Source: Prevotella sp. (GTDB lineage Bacteria; Bacteroidota; Bacteroidia; Bacteroidales; Bacteroidaceae). Taken from it: DNA of 59,194 bases. Below the pieces are notes generated by a model. That model had not been told where the DNA came from and searched no databases. It worked only from the letters and a program-made list of their open reading frames with translations. Where the stretch lies: assembly GCA_017651265.1 (NCBI GenBank), contig JAGCDO010000015.1:1-59194 (forward strand). Reading direction: 5' to 3'. The position numbers were made by a program, and so were the translations under genes. Below are positions 43,894 to 52,739 of this stretch, one piece after another (positions within the stretch are counted from its first letter, which is position 1; each line of letters starts with the position of its first letter).

Positions 43894-46790
43894 AATACAG
43901 AGCATTATTGATTATACTGTTGGGGGTGCTGATGCCCTGCGTAATGCATGGGCAGACGGAATACCAGCGGTTGACCATCAGCGGTCAGCTGCTGGATGCT
44001 GACGAGAAGGAGCCGGTTATTCAGGCAACGGTACAGTTGTTCACTGCCAACGACAGTACGTTCGTGGGCGGAACAGTGAGTGATAACAAGGGTAATTTCT
44101 CCATTGAGGCACCATCAAACGGTACCTATCGTCTGAAGATCTCTTCGATTGGCTATCAGTCCATTGAACGCGAAGTAACGCTGAGACGCGAGCAGAACCA
44201 GGAACTGGGTAGTCTGCGGATGGCGCCTGAAAGTGTGATGCTGAAAGAGACAATTGTCACAGCCCAAGCTCCGCAGGTGGTGGTGAAGAAGGATACGCTG
44301 GTGTATAACCCGGATGCCTTCCGAACGCCCGAAGGTTCTGCCATAGAGGAGCTCATCAAACGTATGCCTGGTGCAGAGGTGGATGAGGATGGTAATATCA
44401 CCGTGAATGGCAAGGAGGTGAAGAAGATCCTGCTCGACGGTAAGGAGTTCATGCTCGGTGATGTGGAGACGGCGCTGAAGAACCTGCCTGTATCCATCAT
44501 CCAGAATGTGAAGTTCTACGACCAGCAGAGTGATCAAGCTCGTATCACAGGTATTGAGGATGGGGAGAAGGAGACGGTGCTCGACTTCACCATCAAGAAA
44601 GGTATGAACCGCGGGTATATGACCAACCTCGACTTGGCTGGCGGTACCAAGCACCGCTATGCTTCTCGTGCCATGGGTAGCAGTTTCACCGACAAGACGC
44701 GTTTCGTGCTGATGGGGAACCTGAACAACAAGGAGGATAATGCGGGCTGGTGGAACCGCCGCGGTCTGAACGCACGGAAGATGTTAGGTACCAACCTGAA
44801 CTACGATGACGGAAATAAGCTGAAGGTGGATCTGAGTATCCGTTGGAACCATCGCGACGGTGACAACGAGAATGAGAACACCAGTGAGAACTTCTACAGT
44901 CAGGACTACCGTACCTTCTCGAACAACAACTCGAAGAGCATGTCGCGCAGCGATAACTGGAACGGGAACTTCCGCGTGGAGTGGAAACCGGATACGCTGA
45001 CCACCATCTTGGTACGCGCCAACGGCAGTACAGGAAAGAACGATGGTACCCAGACCTCCGTGGCAGCCACGTTCTCGGATGATCCCTACCTCTATGTAGA
45101 TGATCCGCTGGGAGTGTTTGATCCATCAGCCTCATCAAGCGCATTAGACCCCTATCTGGTAAACTATAACCGTCAGGCCAGTCTCTCGTATGGGGAGAGC
45201 AAGAATGCCTGGGGAATGCTGCAGCTGTTCCGTCGGTTGAATGCCAAAGGCAGAAATATCACCTTCCGTGTGGAGGGCAGCGCAGGCGATAACCAGCAGG
45301 AGAGCACTTCGAACAATGAGGTGCATCTGTTCCGTATCAAGAATATCGCAGGCGAGGACTCTACCTACTACACGGCCCGATACAACAGTACGCCCAGCGA
45401 TAATAGTGGTTATGTGCTCAACCTGACCTACAGTGAGCCGCTTTGGAAGGGAGCGCACCTGCAGACGAGCTACGAGTTGCGGTACAACCAGAACAAAAGC
45501 GACCGTCAGACGTATGATTTCAGTCATGAGCCACAGAACATCTTCGAGGGTATCGTTCCTCATTACCGCGACTGGGATACATGGCTCTCACCGGTGTATG
45601 GATCGCTGGATGCCTTCCTTGACAGGAACTTGAGTCGTTACTCGGAATATAAGAACTATACGCATAACATCAGGATGATGCTGCGCTATTATCAGGAGAA
45701 ATACGACTATAACGTGGGATTCCTGATCCAGCCGCAGCACTCGAACTATATTCAGGACTATCGCGGAATCTATGTGGATACGATCAGGAACGTCACGAAT
45801 CTCACGCCCACGCTCGACTTCCGCTATAAGTTCACCGACCAGAGCAGTTTCCGCATCCAGTATCGTGGCGATACCCGTCAACCGGATATCACCCAGCTGC
45901 TGGATATCACCGATGACTCGAACCCGCTCTACATCACACAGGGTAATCCGGGATTGAAACCGCAGTTCACCAACTCGCTGAATCTGTATTACAACAACTA
46001 TATCAGTAAGTACAAGCGTTCCATCGTGGTGTATGCCAACTACCGCAATACGCGCAACAGCATCTCGAACTTGGTGCGATACAATGCCGAGACGGGTGGA
46101 AGCATCTCACGACCGGAGAATATCAACGGTAACTGGAATGTGAACAGTGGTATCACCTTCAACACCGCTATCGACACAACCGCTCATTGGAATGTGGGTA
46201 CCGATACGAGGGTGCGCTACAATAACTATGTGAGCTATGTGGCGCAGCAGAAAGCGGATGCACAGAAGAATACAACACGCTCTACGAATATCTCTGAGCG
46301 TCTGAATGTCAGCTACCGCAACGACTGGCTGGAAATCACGCTCGATGGATGGTGTAACTACCAGCATTCCCGCAACGAACTGCAGCCCACGGCGAATCTC
46401 GACACCTGGCAGTTTAACTACGGAGGACGATTCCTATTACGACTCCCGCTTGATATCGAGGTGAGCAGTGATCTGCATGAGCGTAGCCGACGAGGTTATA
46501 ACGATCCGTCGTCGAACACCAACGAACTGATATGGAACGGTCAGGTATCCAAGACCTTCCTGAAGAGCAAGTCGTTGATTGTGGCGCTGAACTTCTACGA
46601 CCTGCTGGCTCAGCAGAGTAACTATGAACGTTGGGTAGGTGCTACCGGTCGTAGTGATACACGCTATAACAGCATCAACTCGTACGCCATGCTGCACGTA
46701 CGCTACCGCTTGAATATGTTCGGTGGTAAGATCGACACTGAAGGTCGTTATGACAAGAAGTGGGGTAACCGGGATCAGAGGAGAAGATGA
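43890..46790 (+). CDS. Outer-membrane beta-barrel protein, TonB-receptor-like (OMP_b-brl_3 type)
   Basis: A 966-residue outer-membrane protein. Signal to about 22, carboxypeptidase-regulatory-like domain (about 28-105), plug-like region with KRMPGAEVDEDGNITVNGKE near 155-175, and a large barrel rich in Asn/Tyr/Arg. No SusD partner is adjacent, so it is not a standard SusC pair. It is coupled to GH9 by an ATGA overlap and may import or display products of that enzyme. Its C-terminus ends in a basic run (RDQRRR) just before a heptamer tract, so the last residues may be affected by that repeat. Confidence 0.8.
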   Translation: MKYRALLIILLGVLMPCVMHGQTEYQRLTISGQLLDADEKEPVIQATVQLFTANDSTFVGGTVSDNKGNFSIEAPSNGTYRLKISSIGYQSIEREVTLRREQNQELGSLRMAPESVMLKETIVTAQAPQVVVKKDTLVYNPDAFRTPEGSAIEELIKRMPGAEVDEDGNITVNGKEVKKILLDGKEFMLGDVETALKNLPVSIIQNVKFYDQQSDQARITGIEDGEKETVLDFTIKKGMNRGYMTNLDLAGGTKHRYASRAMGSSFTDKTRFVLMGNLNNKEDNAGWWNRRGLNARKMLGTNLNYDDGNKLKVDLSIRWNHRDGDNENENTSENFYSQDYRTFSNNNSKSMSRSDNWNGNFRVEWKPDTLTTILVRANGSTGKNDGTQTSVAATFSDDPYLYVDDPLGVFDPSASSSALDPYLVNYNRQASLSYGESKNAWGMLQLFRRLNAKGRNITFRVEGSAGDNQQESTSNNEVHLFRIKNIAGEDSTYYTARYNSTPSDNSGYVLNLTYSEPLWKGAHLQTSYELRYNQNKSDRQTYDFSHEPQNIFEGIVPHYRDWDTWLSPVYGSLDAFLDRNLSRYSEYKNYTHNIRMMLRYYQEKYDYNVGFLIQPQHSNYIQDYRGIYVDTIRNVTNLTPTLDFRYKFTDQSSFRIQYRGDTRQPDITQLLDITDDSNPLYITQGNPGLKPQFTNSLNLYYNNYISKYKRSIVVYANYRNTRNSISNLVRYNAETGGSISRPENINGNWNVNSGITFNTAIDTTAHWNVGTDTRVRYNNYVSYVAQQKADAQKNTTRSTNISERLNVSYRNDWLEITLDGWCNYQHSRNELQPTANLDTWQFNYGGRFLLRLPLDIEVSSDLHERSRRGYNDPSSNTNELIWNGQVSKTFLKSKSLIVALNFYDLLAQQSNYERWVGATGRSDTRYNSINSYAMLHVRYRLNMFGGKIDTEGRYDKKWGNRDQRRR

Positions 46791-46826
46791 GAGAGGAGAG
46801 ATGAGAGATGAGGGAGGAGAGATAAC
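46785..46826 (+). repeat. GATGAGA heptamer tract
   Basis: GATGAGA, GAGGAGA, GATGAGA, GATGAGG, GAGGAGA, GATAACG: six units with a strict 7-base period, starting inside the last codons of the barrel gene. Confidence 0.8.
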
Positions 46827-46828
46827 GA

Positions 46829-46868
46829 AAGCTCCCAGTCTGTGATGTTCAGACTGGGAGCTTGTTTT
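46829..46868. terminator. Strong terminator between convergent barrel and ompA genes
   Basis: AAGCTCCCAGTCTG (46829-46842) pairs perfectly with 46850-46863 around a 7-base loop, followed by GTTTTTG. The 14-base-pair stem could serve both directions. Confidence 0.9.
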
Positions 46869-46911
46869 TGTACAAGGAGTTCGATGAATTCTAACTCCTA
46901 TCGTTTTTGCT

Positions 46912-47982
46912 TTATTCACCCACTACGATGACGCAACGGTTCAGGTCGTTCTCCGTGAACGGCTGTACCGTGTCACCATATGAGCTGACCGTCATGCGGT
47001 CGGCAGAGAGCCCTTTCTCCTGCAGGGCCTTGGCCACCTTCTCGGCACGTGCCTTGGCATAGCCTACGTTGATCTGCGGATTACCTGTACCACGATCGGC
47101 ATAACCCTTGATGGTGATACCCTTCTCAGGATACTTGTTACACCATGCCACAATCCTGTTAAGCTTAGCCTCGGGATCAGGATCTGAGAGACGGATGTTG
47201 TAGAAGAAGGTCTCCTCCAGTGGTTCGGGCTTCACCACAGGCTTAGGCTCTGGCTTAGGCTCTGGCTTCACCACGGGCTGTGGTGCCGGAGCGGGAGCAG
47301 GAGCCGGCTCCTCATAGACGACAGGAGCAGGTGCTGCCTTCTTCTTACCAAGCTTGAAGGTCAGACCGATCAAGGCGGTCAGCTGCCAGTCGGGGTTGTA
47401 GTTGCGCTTCAGGTTGAACTCGTCGTTCTTGTAGTTCGCATCTATTTCAAGACCGATGGCCATCTTCTCCGAGAGGTTCAGGTTGAACTGCGTACCAAAG
47501 CGTCCGTTATAGGTGGAGTGCTTCGTGCCGCAGAGCTCAGGATTCTGCACAAAGTAGGTAGCACGGTTCTGTGCGTTGAACTCATCAAAGTCCCATCCGT
47601 AGTTCACACCGAAACCAGCCAGCAGCACCCAGTCGAGCTTGTCGTTGGTGCGGTTCGGGTTGATGATATTGCTCATGTTCATCAACAGGTCGAGGTCGCC
47701 AGTAACAGCATTGAACTTGTACGTATCATTGATAGCACCCTTTTTCTGCCAGCCCTGGAAATGGGCGCGTGCACCAACCTTCGAGTTAAAGTAACGACCG
47801 AAGGAAACGGCAGCCTGTGGGGTGATGAGCTTGGTGAAGTCGTAGTTGGTGAACGTTCCTTGTGCTCCACCTTGTATCGTGATGAAGTTATAGGGGTAGT
47901 TGTCCTCTACACTCTGTGCCTGAGCAGTGGACACTCCGAAAAGGAGTGCCACCGCGGCAAGGATATAATTGATCTTTTTCAT
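46912..47982 (-). CDS. OmpA-family outer-membrane protein
   Basis: A 356-residue protein: signal MKKINYILAAVALLFGVSTAQAQ, eight-stranded barrel-like N-terminal domain (about 28-215), Pro/Lys/Glu-rich linker (about 222-262; repeated PEPKPEPK) and an OmpA C-terminal peptidoglycan-binding domain (about 265-356; IKGYADRGTGN, NVGYAKARAEKVA). It ties the outer membrane to the wall. The ATG at 47982 is preferred over a GTG two codons upstream. It starts 20 bases after susF on the same strand, which makes it the last gene of the sus-like operon, an uncommon companion. Confidence 0.9.
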   Translation of the reverse strand: MKKINYILAAVALLFGVSTAQAQSVEDNYPYNFITIQGGAQGTFTNYDFTKLITPQAAVSFGRYFNSKVGARAHFQGWQKKGAINDTYKFNAVTGDLDLLMNMSNIINPNRTNDKLDWVLLAGFGVNYGWDFDEFNAQNRATYFVQNPELCGTKHSTYNGRFGTQFNLNLSEKMAIGLEIDANYKNDEFNLKRNYNPDWQLTALIGLTFKLGKKKAAPAPVVYEEPAPAPAPAPQPVVKPEPKPEPKPVVKPEPLEETFFYNIRLSDPDPEAKLNRIVAWCNKYPEKGITIKGYADRGTGNPQINVGYAKARAEKVAKALQEKGLSADRMTVSSYGDTVQPFTENDLNRCVIVVGE

Positions 47983-48002
47983 AATCACCTAAATTATCGT
48001 TA

Positions 48003-49808
48003 TTACTTTTTCTCAATGGTAGCATACATCTTGTTGCTCTGGGTACGACTGGGATACAACTTGATGGTGTAGGTGCCGGCCTCGTTAATTCGGAGGTTCG
48101 GACCACCCTCTGTCAAGTCATCAATAGAGTTGCCACCCAGGTTGATGTCCCAACTGCCATTGGTGGTGAACTTGAACTCATCGGCATTGAGGTCTGTGGT
48201 GATTTCCCAGCAGTCGTCAGCCATGTTGTAGCTCATAACAGTGTATGCAGCAGCATCCCATCCACCAGCTGTAGCAGGTCCTACAAGACCCCAAGTGAGC
48301 TTGGTGGCAGTGAGTGAACCATTGGCTACGTCAGCAACGAGTCGGTAGTAACCAGGCTCTGAACAGTTGATGTTCGTGCCTTCACCAATAGAGAAGATCG
48401 GATCATAAGAGGTGAAGCTCTCATAGTTGTATTCAGCATTCCAGTTACGCTGCTTGGTGAACTTGAAGTCACCATCCATGTAGGCATAGCCCTCATACTT
48501 TCCATCGGAGTTTGCAGAGTACAAGGCTGGTGCCAGCTCAGGAGTCCAACCATAGTCGGGCATACCTGCGGCAGAGGTGTTGTACTTCTGTGCATTACCG
48601 GGCACATAGATATACTCTTCGAAGTTCAATGCAGTGATCTCATAAGTGTAGGTCATCATGTTGATGGAGATCTTGTAGAACTTCGCTGCACCGTCAACGT
48701 GGAAGGAGTGGTCACCGTCGAGGTTGTAACGACGGTCGAAGGTACCGCTCAGGTCTTCACTGGCTCCCGTTGTACCGAACAGTTTTGTCCAGTTGCCCTC
48801 GCCGACAGCATCCATGGCCTCGTCGTCACCAAAGGCGAACCACATCTCACCACCCGTGCTGGCAAATGTATAGGTGAATACAGGATCATCGAACACGCTC
48901 TTGTCGCTGTGCGAGAACTTCATGTCCTTTGAACTGTTCCACTCGCCAGGACCACCAATGAGGTAGTAGTTGTCGGCGATGTTCAGCGGCTCGATCTGGT
49001 AGGTGTAGTCCATCATGTTGATGGTAACCTTGATGAGTCTGTTACCTGCGGGAACACAGAATGAACCATCATCAGAGAGGTTGTAGCGGCGATCGAGATT
49101 ACCTGTCAGGTCGGTGTTACCGTTACCCTTGGTGGTACCGAACAGCTTCGACCAGTCATTGTCGTTACCGATAGCCTCACAAGCCTCGTCATCACCGATG
49201 GCAAACCAGGTGTCACCCTCAGAAGCATTGAATACGACGGTGAAGACAGGATCTTCATAAACGTCCTTGCCACTGTGTGTGAACTTCAACATCTTGTTGG
49301 CAGCCGACTCATACCAGTCGTTCGGACCACCTACGATGTAATAGTTCTCAGAGATCTGTGGAGCCTGCGGGATGGCTTTGATATGGAACTCACCTGATGT
49401 AGCCGACTTCACAGCAGTCTTGCCATTGCTCAGCCACATACTGACAGTAGCAGCCACCTCACGCTCTACAGGGCGACGACCGTACTGACTGATGATGTAG
49501 TTCTCCAGATCAGCTGCTGACATAGTACCGTCGGCATTGATGTTATAGGTATTCTCACCCAGCGAGATGGTATATATCGGGGTGTAGGAAGCATCGGTAG
49601 ACGTCGGCGGAGTGATGTTACACACCTTCACCAGCTCGTCTTTAACACTGTTGAAGTCGATGACTCCAACGGTAGAGATGCTGCCGTCGCCGAAGGATAC
49701 GATTTCCGGCTGGTCAACTTTCTGCGGGTCGGCCCAGTCTTTGTAGTCGTCGGTGCAGGAAATCATCGACGCTACAAATGCTATTGCGAATAATATTTTC
49801 TTAGTCAT
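48003..49808 (-). CDS. SusF-like starch-binding outer-membrane lipoprotein
   Basis: A 601-residue lipoprotein (lipobox SMISC) with an N-terminal SusE/F Ig-like domain (about 30-145), two tandem and closely similar modules (155-276 and 280-396; both contain NYY-GGP, FAxGDDEA, WxKLFGTT, DRRYNL and NMMxYTY), then two further starch-binding modules (about 398-500 and 505-601). SusF proteins sit on the cell surface and hold starch near the SusCD complex. The duplicated pair has clearly arisen within this gene. Confidence 0.85.
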   Translation of the reverse strand: MTKKILFAIAFVASMISCTDDYKDWADPQKVDQPEIVSFGDGSISTVGVIDFNSVKDELVKVCNITPPTSTDASYTPIYTISLGENTYNINADGTMSAADLENYIISQYGRRPVEREVAATVSMWLSNGKTAVKSATSGEFHIKAIPQAPQISENYYIVGGPNDWYESAANKMLKFTHSGKDVYEDPVFTVVFNASEGDTWFAIGDDEACEAIGNDNDWSKLFGTTKGNGNTDLTGNLDRRYNLSDDGSFCVPAGNRLIKVTINMMDYTYQIEPLNIADNYYLIGGPGEWNSSKDMKFSHSDKSVFDDPVFTYTFASTGGEMWFAFGDDEAMDAVGEGNWTKLFGTTGASEDLSGTFDRRYNLDGDHSFHVDGAAKFYKISINMMTYTYEITALNFEEYIYVPGNAQKYNTSAAGMPDYGWTPELAPALYSANSDGKYEGYAYMDGDFKFTKQRNWNAEYNYESFTSYDPIFSIGEGTNINCSEPGYYRLVADVANGSLTATKLTWGLVGPATAGGWDAAAYTVMSYNMADDCWEITTDLNADEFKFTTNGSWDINLGGNSIDDLTEGGPNLRINEAGTYTIKLYPSRTQSNKMYATIEKK

Positions 49809-49829
49809 AATCGTAATCTCTTTATTCTG

Positions 49830-51035
49830 TTATTGTTCGATTAACATGTAGTCACCGGTGATATCGTTGAACAGCAGGAGGTATTTGCCGTCGGGAATGA
49901 CAAGGTTGCCGTCACCGTCGGCTTCTCCAGCCAAACCGTTCTTATAACCCCAGTTGGTGTCCCAGCTGCCAGGAGTCTTTATCTTCAGGTGGTCACCACC
50001 GTTTACCTCATATGACCAGAGGTGGTTCTCTGCGCCGTCGAGGGTAAAGACAGGTGTCATGTCAGAGTCAGACCAATCATTGAAGGTACCTGCAATGCTG
50101 AGCTGGTCAAAGACCTTCACATCCTTCTCGTACTTCTCGATGATGATCTCGTTGGTACGGGTATCCACATTGATGGTGTAGTAGCCCTTCTCGCCAATGC
50201 CGATGTTGTGGTTGTCACCGTCGGCGTCGATGAGGAAGCTACCCGGATTCTTCACATTGGTGAAGTTCATCTGCGTGTTCCAGTCACCCGGTGTGAGCAC
50301 GAACTTGAACTGACCGTCCTCGGGGAAGTAACCTGTGAAAGAGGTCATACCACCACCTGTGGCCTTGTCATATTCTCCATTTGGTACAAGGAACATCGGA
50401 ACGAGACCCTTGCCGACACCGTTGGCATCATTGCTCCAGGAAGCACTACCGATGCAGTTACCCACCATGTACCAGATGATCGGTGCGGCCGGTTTCAGCT
50501 CAATATAATAAGGTACGGCCTTCATGGTCACCACGTTCGAGTAGATGGGGTAGTACTCGCGGAACGAAGCATCCCTGATCGCAGCCTTCACGCGGAAAGC
50601 GAGATCAACGATAGAAGGAACCTTACCTGCCTCGTTCCAGCCATTGAGCTGGATCAGCATACGGTCGATGGTCTCAGCATTCAGTTCCACATTCTTACCA
50701 CTGGTGTAAGTCTCATCCATGGTGAAGAAGTCAGCTCCGGTATTATCCTCGGCGTTGACGTCGAAAGCCTTGTTGAAAGAGCCTGTCGGTGATACCTCTA
50801 CCGTATAGGTAGGCACCACGGGGGCATTGAAATCATTATAGGCTGTAGGTTGTGACCAAGAGAGTGCTAAGGAAGCAGTTTTCTCCAGGTCGATATTTCC
50901 ATTGACGGCAAATTCATTGAGCACGAACTGTGTAGGCTGTGTCAGCGTGGGGTTCGACTCGTTGTCGTCGGTACAGGCAGTCAGTGCAAATGCGCCGGCA
51001 AGCAGCAGCATTGACAATTGATATATCTTTTTCAT
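49830..51035 (-). CDS. SusE-like starch-binding outer-membrane lipoprotein
   Basis: A 401-residue lipoprotein (lipobox ALTAC). The N-terminal SusE domain (about 25-165) precedes two starch-binding modules (about 180-290, WYMVGNCIGSASWSN; 295-401, LSIAGTFNDWSDSDM). It works with the SusF-like protein encoded 21 bases downstream to tether starch. Third gene of the operon susC-D-E-F-ompA. Confidence 0.85.
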   Translation of the reverse strand: MKKIYQLSMLLLAGAFALTACTDDNESNPTLTQPTQFVLNEFAVNGNIDLEKTASLALSWSQPTAYNDFNAPVVPTYTVEVSPTGSFNKAFDVNAEDNTGADFFTMDETYTSGKNVELNAETIDRMLIQLNGWNEAGKVPSIVDLAFRVKAAIRDASFREYYPIYSNVVTMKAVPYYIELKPAAPIIWYMVGNCIGSASWSNDANGVGKGLVPMFLVPNGEYDKATGGGMTSFTGYFPEDGQFKFVLTPGDWNTQMNFTNVKNPGSFLIDADGDNHNIGIGEKGYYTINVDTRTNEIIIEKYEKDVKVFDQLSIAGTFNDWSDSDMTPVFTLDGAENHLWSYEVNGGDHLKIKTPGSWDTNWGYKNGLAGEADGDGNLVIPDGKYLLLFNDITGDYMLIEQ

Positions 51036-51077
51036 ATTTTATAATCTTAATGCTTTGTTTCTTACAGACGATTCACA

Positions 51078-52694
51078 TTAATAGCCAGGATTCTGCGTGA
51101 GGTTCGGATTGGCGTTGATGTCCTCAGCAGGAATCGCAAAGAGGTTCAGGTCGGCCGAGAAGGCTGCACCATTCTGTGAGCCACCCTTCCACTCCCAGAG
51201 ATATCTGCCGCTGTTCGAGCCACCGAAGTATCCGTAGCGGATAAGGTCGGTGCGGCGGAAGCCCTCGAAATAGAGCTCGCGAGAGCGCTCATCGAGAATC
51301 TGCTCTGTGGTATAGCTGTTAAAGGTAGAGGTATGGGCACGTTCGCGCAGTGCGTTGATGTAGTTGGCACCAGCGCTGCTTGTTGTACCACCATTCAGTC
51401 GTGCGTCAGCCTCAGCGGCAATCAGGTATGCCTCGGCAGAGCGCATCAGGAAGAAGTCGGTGTCGATGAACTGTGAGTTATGAGGACTGCCGCCTCCTGC
51501 GTATGTATTGCGGAACTTTCCTACTGAATAGCCAGAGGTGAACTCTGTAGGTGTAGAGATAGAAAGTTCACGGTCGATACCGAAGAACAGCGCACGGTCG
51601 TCACCGGCAGCTACTGCCATATCCTTGATGCTCACCTGCGGTGCGTCGTTGTTGGGGAAGAACTTTGCCACTAACTGGATGCGGGCGCGGTTACCAGCCC
51701 AAAGCTCACTGGTGTTGTAGTTGCCCTCAGTATCCATGTCTGCCTTCCATGTGGAAGCCATCAGGAACAGAGAAGTACACCATGCGGTAGTCTTCACACC
51801 ATCCTGTAACAGCGGGAGGATAGCTTCCTGAGAAGCACCGTTACTACCATTGTCACCCATGAAGAGCATCTGGTAGGCGCTGAATCCGTTCGTGCCAGTG
51901 GTCCAAAGCTTGTGCGGACCGTTGATCACCTTCTCGGCATACTCCTTGGCTTCTGCCCAGCGGGCGGAGCCAGTATAAACCTCTGCATTCAGGTACATAC
52001 GGGCCAGCAGCAAGTTAGCTGCATCCTGGTCGGCACGACCATAGCCATTGTCGGAATCCTTGCGTGCAGCAGGTGCCATCAGCTGATCCTTCACTGCCAG
52101 CAGTTCTTCTTCAATCCACTTGAAGAGGTCGGCGCGCTGGATCTGGGGAGGAGGTGTTGACATCAGTGTGGTAGCAAACGGTACATTACCGAACGCATCC
52201 ATCAGATGATAATAGTAGAGGGCACGGAGGAAGCGAACCTCAGCTTCGTGGGTAGCGTCCATGCCGGCACATACTTCCAGATAGTGGTTGCAGTATGCAA
52301 TACCTGTATAAAGACGATAGTAGAAACCTTGCAACATCGGGTGGGAAGCATCCCACTGGTTGTAGTTGAAAGCAGGAATACCTGGGTCACCCCATGCACA
52401 GATCGCTTCATCGGTTGTGAGTTCATTACTGTTCCAAAGCTGACGGACAAATCCTGCGGTACCACCGTCGAGACCGTCGATGTCGCAGTCACCATTAGCA
52501 CCTGTCTGACCCTGCAGTGCCATGTTCGAATAGCATTTGGTAAAGAGAGATGCCTCATCGGGAACCATGGTCTTACTGGGATCAATCGGTGTGACGTCGA
52601 GGTCGCCCGTGCAAGAACTCAGTCCTACGGCAGCAAAGAGAACTGCTGCTGCGGGAATTATGTTTTTGAAATATCTTAAGTTCATAATCTTCAT
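51078..52694 (-). CDS. SusD/RagB-like nutrient-binding lipoprotein
   Basis: A 538-residue surface lipoprotein (lipobox VGLSSC) with the TPR-like SusD fold: PDEASLFTKCYSNM near the N-terminus, FLRALYYYHLMDAFGNVPF near 135, RSAEAYLIAAEADARLNG near 430 and the C-terminal ERSRELYFEGFRRTDLIRYG. It caps the SusC channel and binds glycan. ATG 52694 or 52685 are both possible. SusE/F and amylase neighbours point to starch as the ligand. Confidence 0.95.
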   Translation of the reverse strand: MKIMNLRYFKNIIPAAAVLFAAVGLSSCTGDLDVTPIDPSKTMVPDEASLFTKCYSNMALQGQTGANGDCDIDGLDGGTAGFVRQLWNSNELTTDEAICAWGDPGIPAFNYNQWDASHPMLQGFYYRLYTGIAYCNHYLEVCAGMDATHEAEVRFLRALYYYHLMDAFGNVPFATTLMSTPPPQIQRADLFKWIEEELLAVKDQLMAPAARKDSDNGYGRADQDAANLLLARMYLNAEVYTGSARWAEAKEYAEKVINGPHKLWTTGTNGFSAYQMLFMGDNGSNGASQEAILPLLQDGVKTTAWCTSLFLMASTWKADMDTEGNYNTSELWAGNRARIQLVAKFFPNNDAPQVSIKDMAVAAGDDRALFFGIDRELSISTPTEFTSGYSVGKFRNTYAGGGSPHNSQFIDTDFFLMRSAEAYLIAAEADARLNGGTTSSAGANYINALRERAHTSTFNSYTTEQILDERSRELYFEGFRRTDLIRYGYFGGSNSGRYLWEWKGGSQNGAAFSADLNLFAIPAEDINANPNLTQNPGY

Positions 52695-52739
52695 TGTTTT
52701 ATTTGTTTCAAGAACTACAATTCTTCAATCCTTGCATTT

